64,000 nt of DNA. It comes from Paenibacillus dendritiformis. Lineage in GTDB: Bacteria; Bacillota; Bacilli; Paenibacillales; Paenibacillaceae. Location of the stretch: assembly GCF_015845845.1 (NCBI RefSeq), contig NZ_LDIG01000151.1, positions 1 to 64,000 on the forward strand, read 5' to 3'. A program made the position numbers and the translations under genes. Positions 26,764-35,994 of the stretch are shown here, in pieces. The notes beneath the pieces are model-generated. The model was not told where the DNA came from and did no database searches. It was given only the letters and a program-made list of their open reading frames with translations. How positions within the stretch are numbered: position 1 is the first letter of the stretch; each line of letters begins with the position of its first letter.

Positions 26764-27789
26764 ATGGAAGCGCTAAGCTGGTCGGCGGTGCTGCCGCCGA
26801 TGCTCAAGTCAATCCTGATGCGGCTGCCCGCCGGCACATATCGGGAGCTGGAGGAGATTCGTATCCGCGTAGGACGCCCGCTGGAAATCGGCGTCATGGG
26901 TGACTTCCAGCTCGTGACGGAGCGGGGGGAGCGTACGGATAATCCGAACGCTGCCTATCGCCCAAGCCGGGAGGATGGGCATCAGCTGCTCGATCTGATA
27001 ACGAATCATTCATTGTACACGATGGAGGAAGAATTGCGTCGCGGATTCGTCACGATTCCGGGCGGACACCGGATTGGCCTCGCTGGCCGCACGGTGCTCG
27101 CGCAAGGCCGGGTAAGCCATCTGCGGGAGATTACCGGCTTCAATCTGAGGATTGCGCGCGAGGTGCACGGCATCGCGGCTTCGGTCATGCCGCTGCTGCT
27201 TGATTTCAAGCATGCGCATGTTCACCATACGCTGATCGTGTCGCCTCCGCAGCAAGGCAAGACGACACTGCTGCGCGACCTGGTGCGGGCGATCGGCAGC
27301 GGGAACTGGCATCATCCCGAAGCGAGGTGGAAGGCGCTCAAGGTAGGGGTCGTCGACGAGCGGTCCGAGATTGCCGGGTGCATCAAGGGGGTGCCGAGCT
27401 ATGATCTCGGCTATCGGACCGATGTGATGGACGGGTGCCCAAAGGCGGAAGGGATGATGATGTTCATCCGTTCGATGTCGCCTGACGTGCTTGCCGTCGA
27501 TGAAATGGGACGGGAGGAGGACATGCTGGCGATGAGGGAGGCGATGCATGCGGGCGTGCGCTTGATCGCCACCGCCCATGCGGAGGATATGGACGACCTG
27601 CTGCGCCGCCCCGGCATCCGGCAGATGCTTGAGGAAGGGGCTTTCCGCCGCATTGTCACGCTCCGCCGGGCCAAAAGGGAATGGCAGCGCAAAGTATACG
27701 ACGAGAAAGGGAGAGTGCTGCAGAAGCCCGTGCTGCCGATGGAAGGGAGGCGTCCGGAATTATCAAGCTCCTCGGATCGGCCCTCTTGA
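26764..27789 (+). CDS. spoIIIAA: stage III sporulation protein AA (ATPase)
   Basis: A 341-aa secretion-ATPase-like protein that energises the SpoIIIA-SpoIIQ feeding-tube complex during engulfment. Walker A SPPQQGKTT at about 160-168, Walker B-like SPDVLAVDEMGREED, and RxxR-type DERSEIAGC. ATG at 26764 lies 7 nt after GGAGGG; the ATG at 26758 is too close. First gene of the eight-gene operon. Its 3' end carries the ribosome site of spoIIIAB. Confidence 0.95.
   Translation: MEALSWSAVLPPMLKSILMRLPAGTYRELEEIRIRVGRPLEIGVMGDFQLVTERGERTDNPNAAYRPSREDGHQLLDLITNHSLYTMEEELRRGFVTIPGGHRIGLAGRTVLAQGRVSHLREITGFNLRIAREVHGIAASVMPLLLDFKHAHVHHTLIVSPPQQGKTTLLRDLVRAIGSGNWHHPEARWKALKVGVVDERSEIAGCIKGVPSYDLGYRTDVMDGCPKAEGMMMFIRSMSPDVLAVDEMGREEDMLAMREAMHAGVRLIATAHAEDMDDLLRRPGIRQMLEEGAFRRIVTLRRAKREWQRKVYDEKGRVLQKPVLPMEGRRPELSSSSDRPS
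27745..27761 (+). promoter_or_regulatory. spoIIIAB ribosome site and probable AUU start
   Basis: GGGAGG (27745-27750) lies 8 nt before ATT (27759). The following codons read I-K-L-L-G, matching the M-L-K-L-L-G start of B. subtilis SpoIIIAB. No ATG, GTG or TTG exists in this frame between 27684 and here. Confidence 0.65.
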
Positions 27790-28283
27790 TCGCCGCCGCA
27801 GCCAGCATCGGCTGGCTCAAGTCCGCTTCCTACGCAGCGCGGCCGAAGCAGCTCCGCCTGCTCAACCATGCGCTTCAGCGGCTGGAGACGGCCATCATGT
27901 ACGGTCATACGCCGCTTGCTGCGGCCTTCGCCGAGATTAGCCGTCAGCTGCCGCTTCCGCTGCGCGCCGTCTTCGCCGATGCGGCGCAGTCGATGGACGC
28001 CGCGGATGCGCTCCCGCTCACCGCACGCGAAGCGTGGCAGTTGTCCTGGGAGCGGCATCGCGGAAGTACGGCGCTGGCGAACGAAGACCTGCGCATTTTG
28101 CTCGAATTGGGCTATAGCCTCGGCATCAGCGATCGCGACGATCAGCGCAAGCATATCCGCCATGCGATCAAGCAGCTGGAGCAGGAAGAATTCGTGGCCC
28201 GCGAGGAATACCAGCGGTATGGCACGATGTGCCGCAGTCTCGGCGTTTTGAGCGGCTTGTTGGCCGTTATCTTGATGTATTGA
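27759..28283 (+). CDS. spoIIIAB: stage III sporulation protein AB
   Basis: A 174-aa (if begun at the ATT) GspF-like membrane protein of the SpoIIIA channel: an N-terminal helix (IIKLLGSALLIAAAASIGW), a helical cytoplasmic domain and a C-terminal helix (SLGVLSGLLAVILMY). The ATT at 27759 has an ideal ribosome site and gives the family N terminus. The only canonical alternative, ATG at 27681, would add 26 hydrophilic residues and overlap spoIIIAA by 109 bp. Frame and family are certain; the start codon is inferred. Confidence 0.9.
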   Translation: MIKLLGSALLIAAAASIGWLKSASYAARPKQLRLLNHALQRLETAIMYGHTPLAAAFAEISRQLPLPLRAVFADAAQSMDAADALPLTAREAWQLSWERHRGSTALANEDLRILLELGYSLGISDRDDQRKHIRHAIKQLEQEEFVAREEYQRYGTMCRSLGVLSGLLAVILMY

Positions 28284-28294
28284 GGTGCCAGGAA

Positions 28295-28498
28295 ATGAAT
28301 GTGGATGTCAGCGCCATTTTCCAAATCGCCGGGATCGGCATTATCGTGGCCATGATACATACCGTGCTCAAGCAAATGGGCAAAGAGGACATGGCGCACT
28401 GGGTGACGGTCATCGGCTTCGTCGTTGTCCTGTTCATGGTCGTCCGTCTGCTGGATCATCTTTTTCAAGAGATTCGGACTATATTTTTGTTCCAATGA
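28295..28498 (+). CDS. spoIIIAC: stage III sporulation protein AC
   Basis: A 67-aa protein with two membrane helices (IFQIAGIGIIVAMIHTVL and WVTVIGFVVVLFMVVRL), the normal size for SpoIIIAC. Start ATG at 28295 behind GGTGCCAGGAA. Part of the mother-cell channel complex; position in the operon is conserved. Confidence 0.94.
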   Translation: MNVDVSAIFQIAGIGIIVAMIHTVLKQMGKEDMAHWVTVIGFVVVLFMVVRLLDHLFQEIRTIFLFQ

Positions 28499-28548
28499 CT
28501 GAAGTTGACTAGCGCGGCGCGGCCGCAGTATCCGGGTAGGTGGTTTCC

Positions 28549-28938
28549 GTGGAAATCATACAGGTGGTCGGTCTCGGATTGATTGCCGCCATCCTTGTGC
28601 TGGTGGTCAAAGAACAGAAGCCGATGTTCGCCTTTCTGATCTCGGCCGTGACCGGAGTTATTATATTTATTTTTCTCATCGGCAAAATCGATATCGTCAT
28701 TCACGTGCTGGAGGATCTGGCGGATCGATCCGGGATTCAGCCGGTGTATCTGAAGACGATTCTCAAGATTATCGGAATCGCCTATATCGCCGAATTCGGC
28801 GCCCAGGTGGTGCGGGACGCCGGCCAGGAAGGCATCGCCTCGAAGATCGAGCTTGCGGGCAAGGTCCTTATCATGGTGCTGGCGGTACCGATCATCAGCG
28901 TCATTATCGAGACCGTAATGAGATTGCTGCCAACATAA
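28549..28938 (+). CDS. spoIIIAD: stage III sporulation protein AD
   Basis: A 129-aa membrane protein with family motifs VVGLGLIAAILVLVVKEQKP and IAEFGAQVVRDAGQE. GTG at 28549 gives MEIIQVVG, matching family N termini; a GTG at 28540 lies in the ribosome site. Third membrane component of the SpoIIIA complex. Confidence 0.93.
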   Translation: MEIIQVVGLGLIAAILVLVVKEQKPMFAFLISAVTGVIIFIFLIGKIDIVIHVLEDLADRSGIQPVYLKTILKIIGIAYIAEFGAQVVRDAGQEGIASKIELAGKVLIMVLAVPIISVIIETVMRLLPT

Positions 28939-28950
28939 GGTGGAGAGGGA

Positions 28951-30198
28951 ATGAATCGATTACGACGGATAGACAAGCCGCCGCTGAAGAGGATGCGCAT
29001 CTGGATCTCGGCACTGCTGTGCTTCCTGTTCGCCTTCATCGGGTCCGGGCATGCTTCCCCCGAGTCCCCTCAGGGGGACACGGGGAATTCCCGCGTACAG
29101 GCGGTGACCGAACAGTGGGGCCGCGAGCAGGCGGACAAGCTCGATACAGGGGATGTCGAGCGCTATTGGAACGAACTGCTGGGCAAATACAGCGGCTTTT
29201 TTCCGAGAGACTCGCTTCCCGACTTTGCCGATCTGCTGCTGCCCGGGGGAGAGAAGCTCACAACCGGGGCGGTGCTGCAGGCGCTCGGCAAGTTCCTGCT
29301 GCAGGAAGTGATCCTGAACGGCAAGCTGATTCTGACTATCGTCATTTTAGCCGTCTTCAGCATGGTTCTGGAGACGCTGCAATCGGCGTTCGAACGAAAT
29401 GCCGTCAGCAAGATCGCCTATGCCGTCTCTTATATGGTCATCATTATTTTGGCCATCAACAGCTTCCATGTGGCGATCGGGTATGCGAAGGAAGCGATAT
29501 CGAGCATGATTCATTTCATGATGGCGATGGTGCCGCTTCTGTTCACGCTGCTTGCTTCGATGGGCAATCTCGTTACCGTCTCGGTCATGCACCCGCTCAT
29601 CGTCTTCATGGTGCATCTTATCGGAACGCTAATCTATACCGGCGTCTTTCCGCTGCTGTTCTTCTCGACGCTGCTGCACATTGTCAGCGCCTTGTCGGAC
29701 AAGTACAAAGTCACCCAACTGGCCAATCTGCTGCGCAATATCAGCATCGGCCTGCTGGGCGTGCTGCTGACCGTCTTCCTGGGCGTCATCTCCGTGCAGG
29801 GCGCCACAAGCTCGGTGACCGACGGGGTGACGGTTCGGACGGCGAAGTATATTACGGGCAATTTCGTGCCTGTCGTCGGCCGCGTCTTCTCGGATGCCGC
29901 CGATACGGTCATATCCGCCTCGCTGCTTGTCAAGAACGCGGTCGGATTGACCGGGGTCATCATCCTGCTGTTTATCTGCGCGTTCCCGGCGTTGAAAATC
30001 GTGACGCTGGCGCTCATCTACAACGTCTCCTCCGCCATCATGCAGCCTCTTGGCGACACGCCGGCAGCCGAATGCCTCAAGACGGTCGGCAAAAGCATGA
30101 TCTACGTCTTCGCGGCGCTCGCGGCCGTCGGCCTGATGTTCTTCCTGGCCATTACGATACTGCTGACGGCAGGCAATGTTGCGGTCATGATGAGGTAG
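28951..30198 (+). CDS. spoIIIAE: stage III sporulation protein AE
   Basis: A 415-aa protein with a signal-like N terminus (ALLCFLFAFIGSGHA), a short extracellular segment, and seven or more helices from residue 115 on. It matches SpoIIIAE in size and in segments such as SVMHPLIVFMVHLIGTLIYT. It is thought to be a permease-like part of the channel. Starts 12 bp after spoIIIAD. Confidence 0.94.
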   Translation: MNRLRRIDKPPLKRMRIWISALLCFLFAFIGSGHASPESPQGDTGNSRVQAVTEQWGREQADKLDTGDVERYWNELLGKYSGFFPRDSLPDFADLLLPGGEKLTTGAVLQALGKFLLQEVILNGKLILTIVILAVFSMVLETLQSAFERNAVSKIAYAVSYMVIIILAINSFHVAIGYAKEAISSMIHFMMAMVPLLFTLLASMGNLVTVSVMHPLIVFMVHLIGTLIYTGVFPLLFFSTLLHIVSALSDKYKVTQLANLLRNISIGLLGVLLTVFLGVISVQGATSSVTDGVTVRTAKYITGNFVPVVGRVFSDAADTVISASLLVKNAVGLTGVIILLFICAFPALKIVTLALIYNVSSAIMQPLGDTPAAECLKTVGKSMIYVFAALAAVGLMFFLAITILLTAGNVAVMMR

Positions 30199-30222
30199 TC
30201 GTGATAGAAGGGAGGCAGAAGT

Positions 30223-30999
30223 ATGCAATGGTTCAGTCAATGGCTCAAAGAAATCATCATGGTGATTTTGCTGGCCGCCTTCATCGACCTGCTGCTCCCG
30301 AACCGTTCGATGCAGCGCTACGTCAAGCTGATGCTCAGCCTGATTATTCTGCTCACGCTGCTCTCTCCGGTGCTGCGCCTGTTCGACTCCAATGTGACGG
30401 CAGAGCTTGCCCGCGAATGGGATACGCTGCTGGCCACTTCCCCCGCCGACAGTCCCGAAGGGAAGACGCTGGAGCAGATCCGGCGGGAAGGGGAGCGCCT
30501 GGCCCGCGCTCGCGAGCAGGAGGCGCTCCGGTTGGCCGGCGCGCAGATGGAAGCGAGCATGAAGGAGCAGATTAACCGGGCGCTGCTCCAGGCGGGGGCT
30601 GCCGGTTCCGGCGAGGGAACGGCCGTTCAGGTGGCGGCCGTGCAGGTTACGCTGACGCAAGACGCCAGGCAAGGGCAGCCGGCGATTCAGCGGATTGCGC
30701 TGACCTTGGAGGAGGTCCCGGCCGCCGGGGAGGGGGCCCCGGCCAGCGGCAGCCCGCCCGGGCCGAACCCGGTCGCGGCTATCGAGCCGGTTCGAATCGA
30801 GCCAGTCGAGGCGGGCCTCAGCTCGCTGCCGGAAACGCCGGAAGACGCGCCGGTCTCCGGCGCGGGCAGCGGCGAGCTTCTGCGCATGGAGGCGGCCGCC
30901 GTCGGGGCCCTGACCTCCGCCTGGCTCGTGAAGCCCGAGCAGATTGCGGTGTCGTGGTCGCCGGAGAACGCCTTCCCGGCCGGCTCCTATAAAAGATAA
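30223..30999 (+). CDS. spoIIIAF: stage III sporulation protein AF
   Basis: A 258-aa protein, longer than the roughly 206 aa of B. subtilis. Two N-terminal helices (IIMVILLAAFIDLLLP and YVKLMLSLIILLTLL) precede a ring-building-motif-like extracellular domain. The extra length is an Ala/Pro/Gly-rich insert at about 165-210 (APASGSPPGPNP and following), possibly a flexible linker. AGGGAGG precedes the ATG. Confidence 0.92.
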   Translation: MQWFSQWLKEIIMVILLAAFIDLLLPNRSMQRYVKLMLSLIILLTLLSPVLRLFDSNVTAELAREWDTLLATSPADSPEGKTLEQIRREGERLARAREQEALRLAGAQMEASMKEQINRALLQAGAAGSGEGTAVQVAAVQVTLTQDARQGQPAIQRIALTLEEVPAAGEGAPASGSPPGPNPVAAIEPVRIEPVEAGLSSLPETPEDAPVSGAGSGELLRMEAAAVGALTSAWLVKPEQIAVSWSPENAFPAGSYKR

Positions 31000-31131
31000 C
31001 CGCAAGATAGACGCAGCTCGCCGCCATAAAAAAAAATGCGGACAAACCGTCATAAAATCGCCGCACGCGCGTATAGGTGAAAATAGGACAAGTGAGAGCA
31101 GGTCCATACTACGCAAAGGCGGTCGATAGCG

Positions 31132-31791
31132 TTGGCGAAATGGTTGCAGCAGATTGAACAGTGGATCGGCAAGGGCTCGAACGGTTCCAAACGGATCAAA
31201 GCGTTCCGCTGGCTGCTTCTTCTCGGCTTGACCGGCGCGGCGCTCCTCTTGTACGGCACGTTCCAGTCCGGGGGCGGCGGATGGCCGAAGGGCACAAGCA
31301 ATGTCGGCCGTGAGCCGCCGGCGGTAGGCGTCTTTGACGGCGCGGATCAGAACGCGTCCGGCACACCGGCCGCGCCGGGCTCCTTCGAGTCGGTGGAAAT
31401 GACATTCGAAGCCCGGGTCAAGTCGATTTTGGAGGAAATTGTCGGGGTGGGACAAGTCGATGTGTTGGTCACGATCGACTCGACGGAAGAGATTGTCGTC
31501 CAGCGCAACTTCAAGGACAATCAGCAGTTGACGGACGAAAGCGATGCGAACGGGGGCAAGCGGCATACGACGCAGCATACCCGGGACGGCGAGATTGTGA
31601 TGTACGAGTCTTCCGACGGCAAGACGCCGATTGTGACCAAGCGCATCAAGCCAAAGGTTCGGGGCGTTGTCGTCGTCGCCAAAGGAGCGGAAAACGCCGT
31701 CGTCAAGTCGCTCATCGTCGATGCGGTCGAGAAAGGGCTGAATGTGCCGGCCTATCGAATCTCCGTCGTGCCGCGCAAAATCGCCGAGTAG
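31132..31791 (+). CDS. spoIIIAG: stage III sporulation protein AG
   Basis: A 219-aa single-pass protein (helix about 22-41, WLLLLGLTGAALLLYGTF) with a ring-building domain (VEMTFEARVKSILEEIVGVGQVDVLVTID), known to form the large mother-cell ring of the channel. TTG start at 31132 with only a weak AAGGCGG ribosome site. A 132-bp gap separates it from spoIIIAF. Confidence 0.92.
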   Translation: MAKWLQQIEQWIGKGSNGSKRIKAFRWLLLLGLTGAALLLYGTFQSGGGGWPKGTSNVGREPPAVGVFDGADQNASGTPAAPGSFESVEMTFEARVKSILEEIVGVGQVDVLVTIDSTEEIVVQRNFKDNQQLTDESDANGGKRHTTQHTRDGEIVMYESSDGKTPIVTKRIKPKVRGVVVVAKGAENAVVKSLIVDAVEKGLNVPAYRISVVPRKIAE

Positions 31792-31839
31792 CAAATCAAC
31801 CTGCATAATGCATGAATCGTGAAGGAGGAGAAAAAGACG

Positions 31840-32589
31840 ATGAATACGAAAAGACAAACGATATGGCTGGTATCGATGCTTAGCTTGATGGTGGTGCTGT
31901 CCGCTTATTATTTGTTCACGGAGGACACGCCGAAAGCCCCGGAAATGGCGGCCGAGCAGCAGCAGTTGAAGGGCGATGCGACGGAAGCCGCCCAGCTTCC
32001 GCAAGTGGAAGTCACCGAGGTGTCCGTCGGAAAGGACGCGCAGGCCAAGGCGGCGGAGAACGGAAAGCCCGCTTCGGAGCAAGGTATGCAAGGAGAGCAA
32101 GGCATGCAAGGAGAGCAAGGGGCCGACCCTACGGGCAACGTCGAGGGCGGACAGGGTCAGGATGCGGCGGCGCCAGAGGCGACTCCGGAGGCCAAGGAGC
32201 AGGCGATGCTGGATCAAGTCGTGGCCGAAGGCGTCATGAAGCGCAGCACGATCGAGCAGAAGCAGATGGAGCGCAACGAGCAGTACCAGCAGGAGCTGGA
32301 AAAGCTGATGGGCATGATCAACGACGACAAAACGACGGGCGACAAGCTGGCGCAAGCCTACGAAGATATGAACCAGTTGGAAGAACGCGAGGTCAAAATC
32401 TCCAATCTGGAAACCGAGCTGCAGAAAGATTACAACAACGCGGTCATTACCCAGGAAGACGATCGGTTCACGGTCGTCGTGCAGAGCGACAAGATGGAAG
32501 TGTCCGAAGCGGTGGACATCATTTCGAAAATGATGAAAGAACTGAACATCACGCAGGATAAGGTAAGCGTGCAGTATGTCACGGAATAA
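31840..32589 (+). CDS. spoIIIAH: stage III sporulation protein AH
   Basis: A 249-aa single-pass protein whose extracellular YscJ/FliF-like domain binds forespore SpoIIQ. N-terminal helix (TIWLVSMLSLMVVLSAYYLF), then a long low-complexity linker that includes GMQGEQG repeats (about residues 84-97, collagen-like Gly-X-Y), then the conserved domain ending in NITQDKVSVQYVTE. ATG at 31840 behind AAGGAGG. Last gene of the operon. Confidence 0.93.
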   Translation: MNTKRQTIWLVSMLSLMVVLSAYYLFTEDTPKAPEMAAEQQQLKGDATEAAQLPQVEVTEVSVGKDAQAKAAENGKPASEQGMQGEQGMQGEQGADPTGNVEGGQGQDAAAPEATPEAKEQAMLDQVVAEGVMKRSTIEQKQMERNEQYQQELEKLMGMINDDKTTGDKLAQAYEDMNQLEEREVKISNLETELQKDYNNAVITQEDDRFTVVVQSDKMEVSEAVDIISKMMKELNITQDKVSVQYVTE

Positions 32590-32731
32590 TGCGGCGTTGT
32601 CGGAACAGGCCCGGTTAAAAACTGGGCTCTTTCCATTTGAGACGATTATGATATAATACATACGTCGTAGATTGTCCGCCTGTTAACATAATCTACTTGC
32701 TCATACATATCGTCTCAAGGAGTGATTCAAG

Positions 32732-33223
32732 TTGTTCAAAATTAGCGAAATCAAGGAACTGATCAAGCTCCTGGACCAGACATCCGTACATGAACTGGAA
32801 ATAGAGAACGAAGGCTGCCGCATCGCGATCCGGAAGCCCGGCAAGACTGAGGTGTTCAATGTGCAGACATCGGCCGCGCCTCTTACATATCCAGCGCCTG
32901 CCCCGGCAGCGGCTGCTGTTCCGTCGGAAGCGGCTGCCCCGGCGGCCGAGCCTCAGCCGGAGAAGAAGGAAGAGCAGGCGGGCTTGATCCGCATCGTGTC
33001 TCCGATGGTCGGCACCTTCTACAGCGCGCCTTCGCCGGAATCGCCGCCGTATGTGAAGGTGGGCGACAAGATCAACGAGAAAACGGTTGTGTGCATTCTG
33101 GAAGCGATGAAATTGATGAACGAGCTGGAAGCCGAGGTCAAGGGCGAGATTGTCGAGGTGCTAGCAACGAACGGCCAATTGGTCGAATTCGGCCAGCCTT
33201 TATTCCTGGTGAAGCCAGAATGA
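32732..33223 (+). CDS. accB: acetyl-CoA carboxylase biotin carboxyl carrier protein
   Basis: A 163-aa BCCP, the biotin-bearing arm of acetyl-CoA carboxylase for fatty-acid synthesis. N-terminal domain, Ala/Pro-rich hinge (about 48-78), and biotinyl domain with EAMKLMNE (Lys127 biotinylated). TTG start at 32732 behind AAGGAG. A TATAAT box at 32652-32657 may serve as promoter. Followed by accC. Confidence 0.96.
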   Translation: MFKISEIKELIKLLDQTSVHELEIENEGCRIAIRKPGKTEVFNVQTSAAPLTYPAPAPAAAAVPSEAAAPAAEPQPEKKEEQAGLIRIVSPMVGTFYSAPSPESPPYVKVGDKINEKTVVCILEAMKLMNELEAEVKGEIVEVLATNGQLVEFGQPLFLVKPE

Positions 33224-33269
33224 CGTATTCCGTCATTCCATTACGATGCCCAGCCAAGGAGGTCCAAGG

Positions 33270-34613
33270 ATGAAGTTCCATAAGATTTTAATCGCTAACC
33301 GCGGCGAGATAGCCGTTCGCATCATTCGCGCCTGCCGCGAGCTTGGTATCGCGACGGTCGCCGTCTATTCGGAGGCGGACAGGGAAGCGCTGCATGTGCG
33401 TCTTGCCGACGAAGCTTATTGCATCGGGCCCACCGCGTCCAAGGACAGTTATTTGAACTTTACGAATCTGATGAGTGTCGCCACGTTGACGGAATGCGAC
33501 GCCGTGCACCCGGGGTACGGGTTCTTGGCGGAGAACGCGGACTTCGCGGAGATCTGCGAATCGTGCGGCATTACGTTCATCGGTCCGTCCGCGGACGCCA
33601 TCGAGCGCATGGGCGACAAATCCGTCGCCAAGCAGACGATGAAGGACGCCGGCGTTCCGGTTATTCCCGGATCGGACGGACTGGTCGAGGATTTGGAACA
33701 GGCGCTTATGATAGCGCGTGATATCGGATATCCTGTCATTATCAAGGCTACCGCGGGCGGCGGAGGCAAAGGAATCCGCATCGCGGAGGACGAAGAAGCC
33801 TTGATCAAGCAGATGACGGCCGCTCAGCAGGAAGCCGAGAAAGCGTTCGGCAATGCGGGCGTGTACCTGGAGAAGTATTTAACCGGAATGAAGCATGTGG
33901 AGATTCAGATCATTGCCGACAAGCACGGCCATGCCGTTCATTTGGGCGAGCGCGACTGTTCCGTGCAGCGGCGCCGCCAGAAGCTGGTCGAGGAAGCGCC
34001 GTGTCCGGTCTTGACGCCCGAAGTCCGGGAGCGGATGGGAGAAGCGGCGGTTCGCGCCGCGCTGGCTGTCGATTATTCCGGTGCAGGCACGTTGGAATTT
34101 CTGCTCGGGCCGGACGGCAGCTTTTACTTTATGGAAATGAATACCCGGATTCAAGTTGAGCATCCGGTAACGGAGATGATTACGGGAATCGATCTCATTC
34201 AAGAGATGATTCGCGTCGCTCAAGGCGAACCTTTATCTTTCCGTCAAGAGGATATCGTCATTGACGGATGGGCTATAGAGTGCCGCATTAATGCGGAGGA
34301 TCCGGCACGCAATTTTATGCCTTCGGCCGGCCAGATCGGGTTTTATCTGCCGCCGGGCGGATTTGGCGTTCGCGTCGACAGCGCCGCCTATCCAGGCTTC
34401 CTGATCTCGCCGCATTATGATTCGATGATTGCCAAGCTCATTGTGTGGGCGCCGACGCGCGAAGAGGCGATCGACCGCATGAAGCGGGCGCTGTCCGAAT
34501 TCGCCATCGAGGGCATTCATACGACGATACCGTTCCATATCCGCCTGCTTGAGCACCCGAAGTTCATCAAGGGCGATTTTGACATTAAGTTTTTGGAAGA
34601 ACACGAGGTCTAG
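33270..34613 (+). CDS. accC: acetyl-CoA carboxylase biotin carboxylase subunit
   Basis: A 447-aa ATP-grasp enzyme carboxylating biotin on AccB. Motifs: N-terminal [20 protein letters not shown], glycine loop [12 protein letters not shown]-site [14 protein letters not shown] and the C-terminal domain. Start at 33270 (MKFHK) behind AGGAGG. Standard length. Forms an operon with accB. Confidence 0.97.
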   Translation: MKFHKILIANRGEIAVRIIRACRELGIATVAVYSEADREALHVRLADEAYCIGPTASKDSYLNFTNLMSVATLTECDAVHPGYGFLAENADFAEICESCGITFIGPSADAIERMGDKSVAKQTMKDAGVPVIPGSDGLVEDLEQALMIARDIGYPVIIKATAGGGGKGIRIAEDEEALIKQMTAAQQEAEKAFGNAGVYLEKYLTGMKHVEIQIIADKHGHAVHLGERDCSVQRRRQKLVEEAPCPVLTPEVRERMGEAAVRAALAVDYSGAGTLEFLLGPDGSFYFMEMNTRIQVEHPVTEMITGIDLIQEMIRVAQGEPLSFRQEDIVIDGWAIECRINAEDPARNFMPSAGQIGFYLPPGGFGVRVDSAAYPGFLISPHYDSMIAKLIVWAPTREEAIDRMKRALSEFAIEGIHTTIPFHIRLLEHPKFIKGDFDIKFLEEHEV

Positions 34614-34637
34614 GAGTCCTGGTCTGAACGGCCCCGT

Positions 34638-34666
34638 TTGTCTTGTGCATGGGCAAATGGTATAGT
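34638..34666 (+). promoter_or_regulatory. yqhY promoter
   Basis: TTGTCT and TATAGT with a 17-bp spacer, about 60 bp before yqhY. Confidence 0.55.
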
Positions 34667-34724
34667 TAGGTTAATCATGGACAGGAACTGCCTCTAGTAC
34701 AAAAAGACGAGGAGAGTGTGACGG

Positions 34725-35132
34725 ATGAATCAGGCAATCGCATCGGAATTTGAGCGCACGGATTTGGGCAACATCCAGATTGCGCCGGAGGTCATTGCAG
34801 TTATCGCCGGTCTCGCGACGATCGAGGTTGAAGGCGTAGAAGGCATGAGCGGAGGATTCGCCGGCGGCATCGCTGAGATGCTCGGACGGAAGAACTTGTC
34901 CAAAGGCGTGAAGGTGGAAGTAGGGCAGCGCGAAGCGGCTGTCGATGTCAATATTATCATTGAGTACGGTCATCGCATTCCTACCGTAGCCAGCGAGATT
35001 CAGCAGAACGTCAAGCGCTCGATCGAGATGATGACCGGGCTTCATGTCGTGGAAGTGAACGTGCATGTGCATGACGTCCATTTCAAGGCGCAAGAGAAGG
35101 TGGAAGAGACGGATCCGGCGCGAGTTAAATAA
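34725..35132 (+). CDS. yqhY: Asp23/Gls24 family protein YqhY
   Basis: A 135-aa Asp23-family protein (APEVIAVIAGLATIEVEGVEGM core, VNIIIEYGHRIP). It corresponds to B. subtilis YqhY, always next to accBC, and genetically linked there to control of acetyl-CoA carboxylase activity. Here it is followed by an amaP and a DUF2273 gene, giving the alkaline-shock type trio. GAGGAG ribosome site. Confidence 0.92.
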   Translation: MNQAIASEFERTDLGNIQIAPEVIAVIAGLATIEVEGVEGMSGGFAGGIAEMLGRKNLSKGVKVEVGQREAAVDVNIIIEYGHRIPTVASEIQQNVKRSIEMMTGLHVVEVNVHVHDVHFKAQEKVEETDPARVK

Positions 35133-35143
35133 GATCGAAATGG

Positions 35144-35166
35144 AACCCCCTCTTGGAGGGGGTTTA
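35144..35166 (+). terminator. hairpin after yqhY
   Basis: AACCCCCTC / GAGGGGGTT with a 3-nt loop and a short T tract. It may attenuate rather than stop transcription into amaP. Confidence 0.6.
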
Positions 35167-35207
35167 CTGCCATTCAATACGAATTTGTTCAAAGGAGGCA
35201 GGCTAGC

Positions 35208-35747
35208 GTGAGCAAAATTGTGGACAGGTTCTTCCTGTTTATATACAGCTTCGCGATCGGCACGATTGCCATAGCTGTCATTCTTGCCGCTACAGGCTTC
35301 ATCGCCCAACCGATACAGCTGACGGAGCCGTTCTGGCTGCAGTCGACGGTCATCGCGACGGCCGCCGTCTTGTTTTTGTTGAGCATCCGTTTTTTCTATG
35401 TGTCTATCCGGAGAGAGCGTGCGGCGCTGCCTTCGATCGATCAGCGGACAGAGATTGGAGATATCAAGATCTCGATTGAGACGATAGAGAATGTGGCGCT
35501 TAAGGCGGCTGGCCGGGTACGCGGAGTCAAGGACCTGAAGGCCCGGATTCGCACGAACGATGCCGGTCTGGATATTGTGATCCGGACGGTCGTAGACGGC
35601 GAGACGTCGATTCCCGAGCTGACGGAGGAGGTCCAGCGCCAGGTTCGCGATTATGTGCAGCAAATTACGGGGATTCCGGTCTCATACGTATCGGTGTATG
35701 TGGCGAATGTGGTCCAGACGCAGACCTTCAAAGCGCGAGTTGAATAG
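35208..35747 (+). CDS. amaP: alkaline shock response membrane anchor protein AmaP
   Basis: A 179-aa protein with two N-terminal membrane helices (about 7-30 and 45-65) and a cytoplasmic Asp23-like domain (ISIETIENVALKAAGRVRGVKDLKARI). In Staphylococcus, AmaP tethers Asp23 to the membrane. GTG start at 35208 behind AAAGGAGG. Adjacent yqhY is the likely partner. Confidence 0.88.
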   Translation: MSKIVDRFFLFIYSFAIGTIAIAVILAATGFIAQPIQLTEPFWLQSTVIATAAVLFLLSIRFFYVSIRRERAALPSIDQRTEIGDIKISIETIENVALKAAGRVRGVKDLKARIRTNDAGLDIVIRTVVDGETSIPELTEEVQRQVRDYVQQITGIPVSYVSVYVANVVQTQTFKARVE

Positions 35748-35763
35748 GTGGTGAGCTTTCCGG

Positions 35764-35994
35764 ATGTGGAATGAATGGTGGGAGAGTCACAGGAATCGCA
35801 TCATCGGCATCGCGGCTGGAATCTTTTTCGGCGTCATTTATTTGATCGCCGGCTTTTGGGATATGTTATTTTTTGCGCTGCTCGTCTTCATCGGATACAA
35901 TGTAGGCAGGCAAAAAGATTTGAATCTGGGCCCCATGTTCCCGTGGCGGCGCATCGGATTATGGCTGTCAGAACGGTTTGATAGGTTTAAGTAG
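35764..35994 (+). CDS. DUF2273 small membrane protein
   Basis: A 76-aa protein with two helices (IIGIAAGIFFGVIYLIAGFW and LFFALLVFIGYNVGRQKD). DUF2273 proteins commonly accompany amaP and asp23 genes. Starts 16 bp after amaP. Confidence 0.85.
   Translation: MWNEWWESHRNRIIGIAAGIFFGVIYLIAGFWDMLFFALLVFIGYNVGRQKDLNLGPMFPWRRIGLWLSERFDRFK

Noticed and set aside
29629-32661. A 1010-codon minus-strand ORF opposite spoIIIAE-AH
   Set aside because: It mirrors recognised spoIIIA genes, has His/Arg/Leu-rich low-complexity translation typical of antisense GC-rich frames, and no ribosome site or family match.
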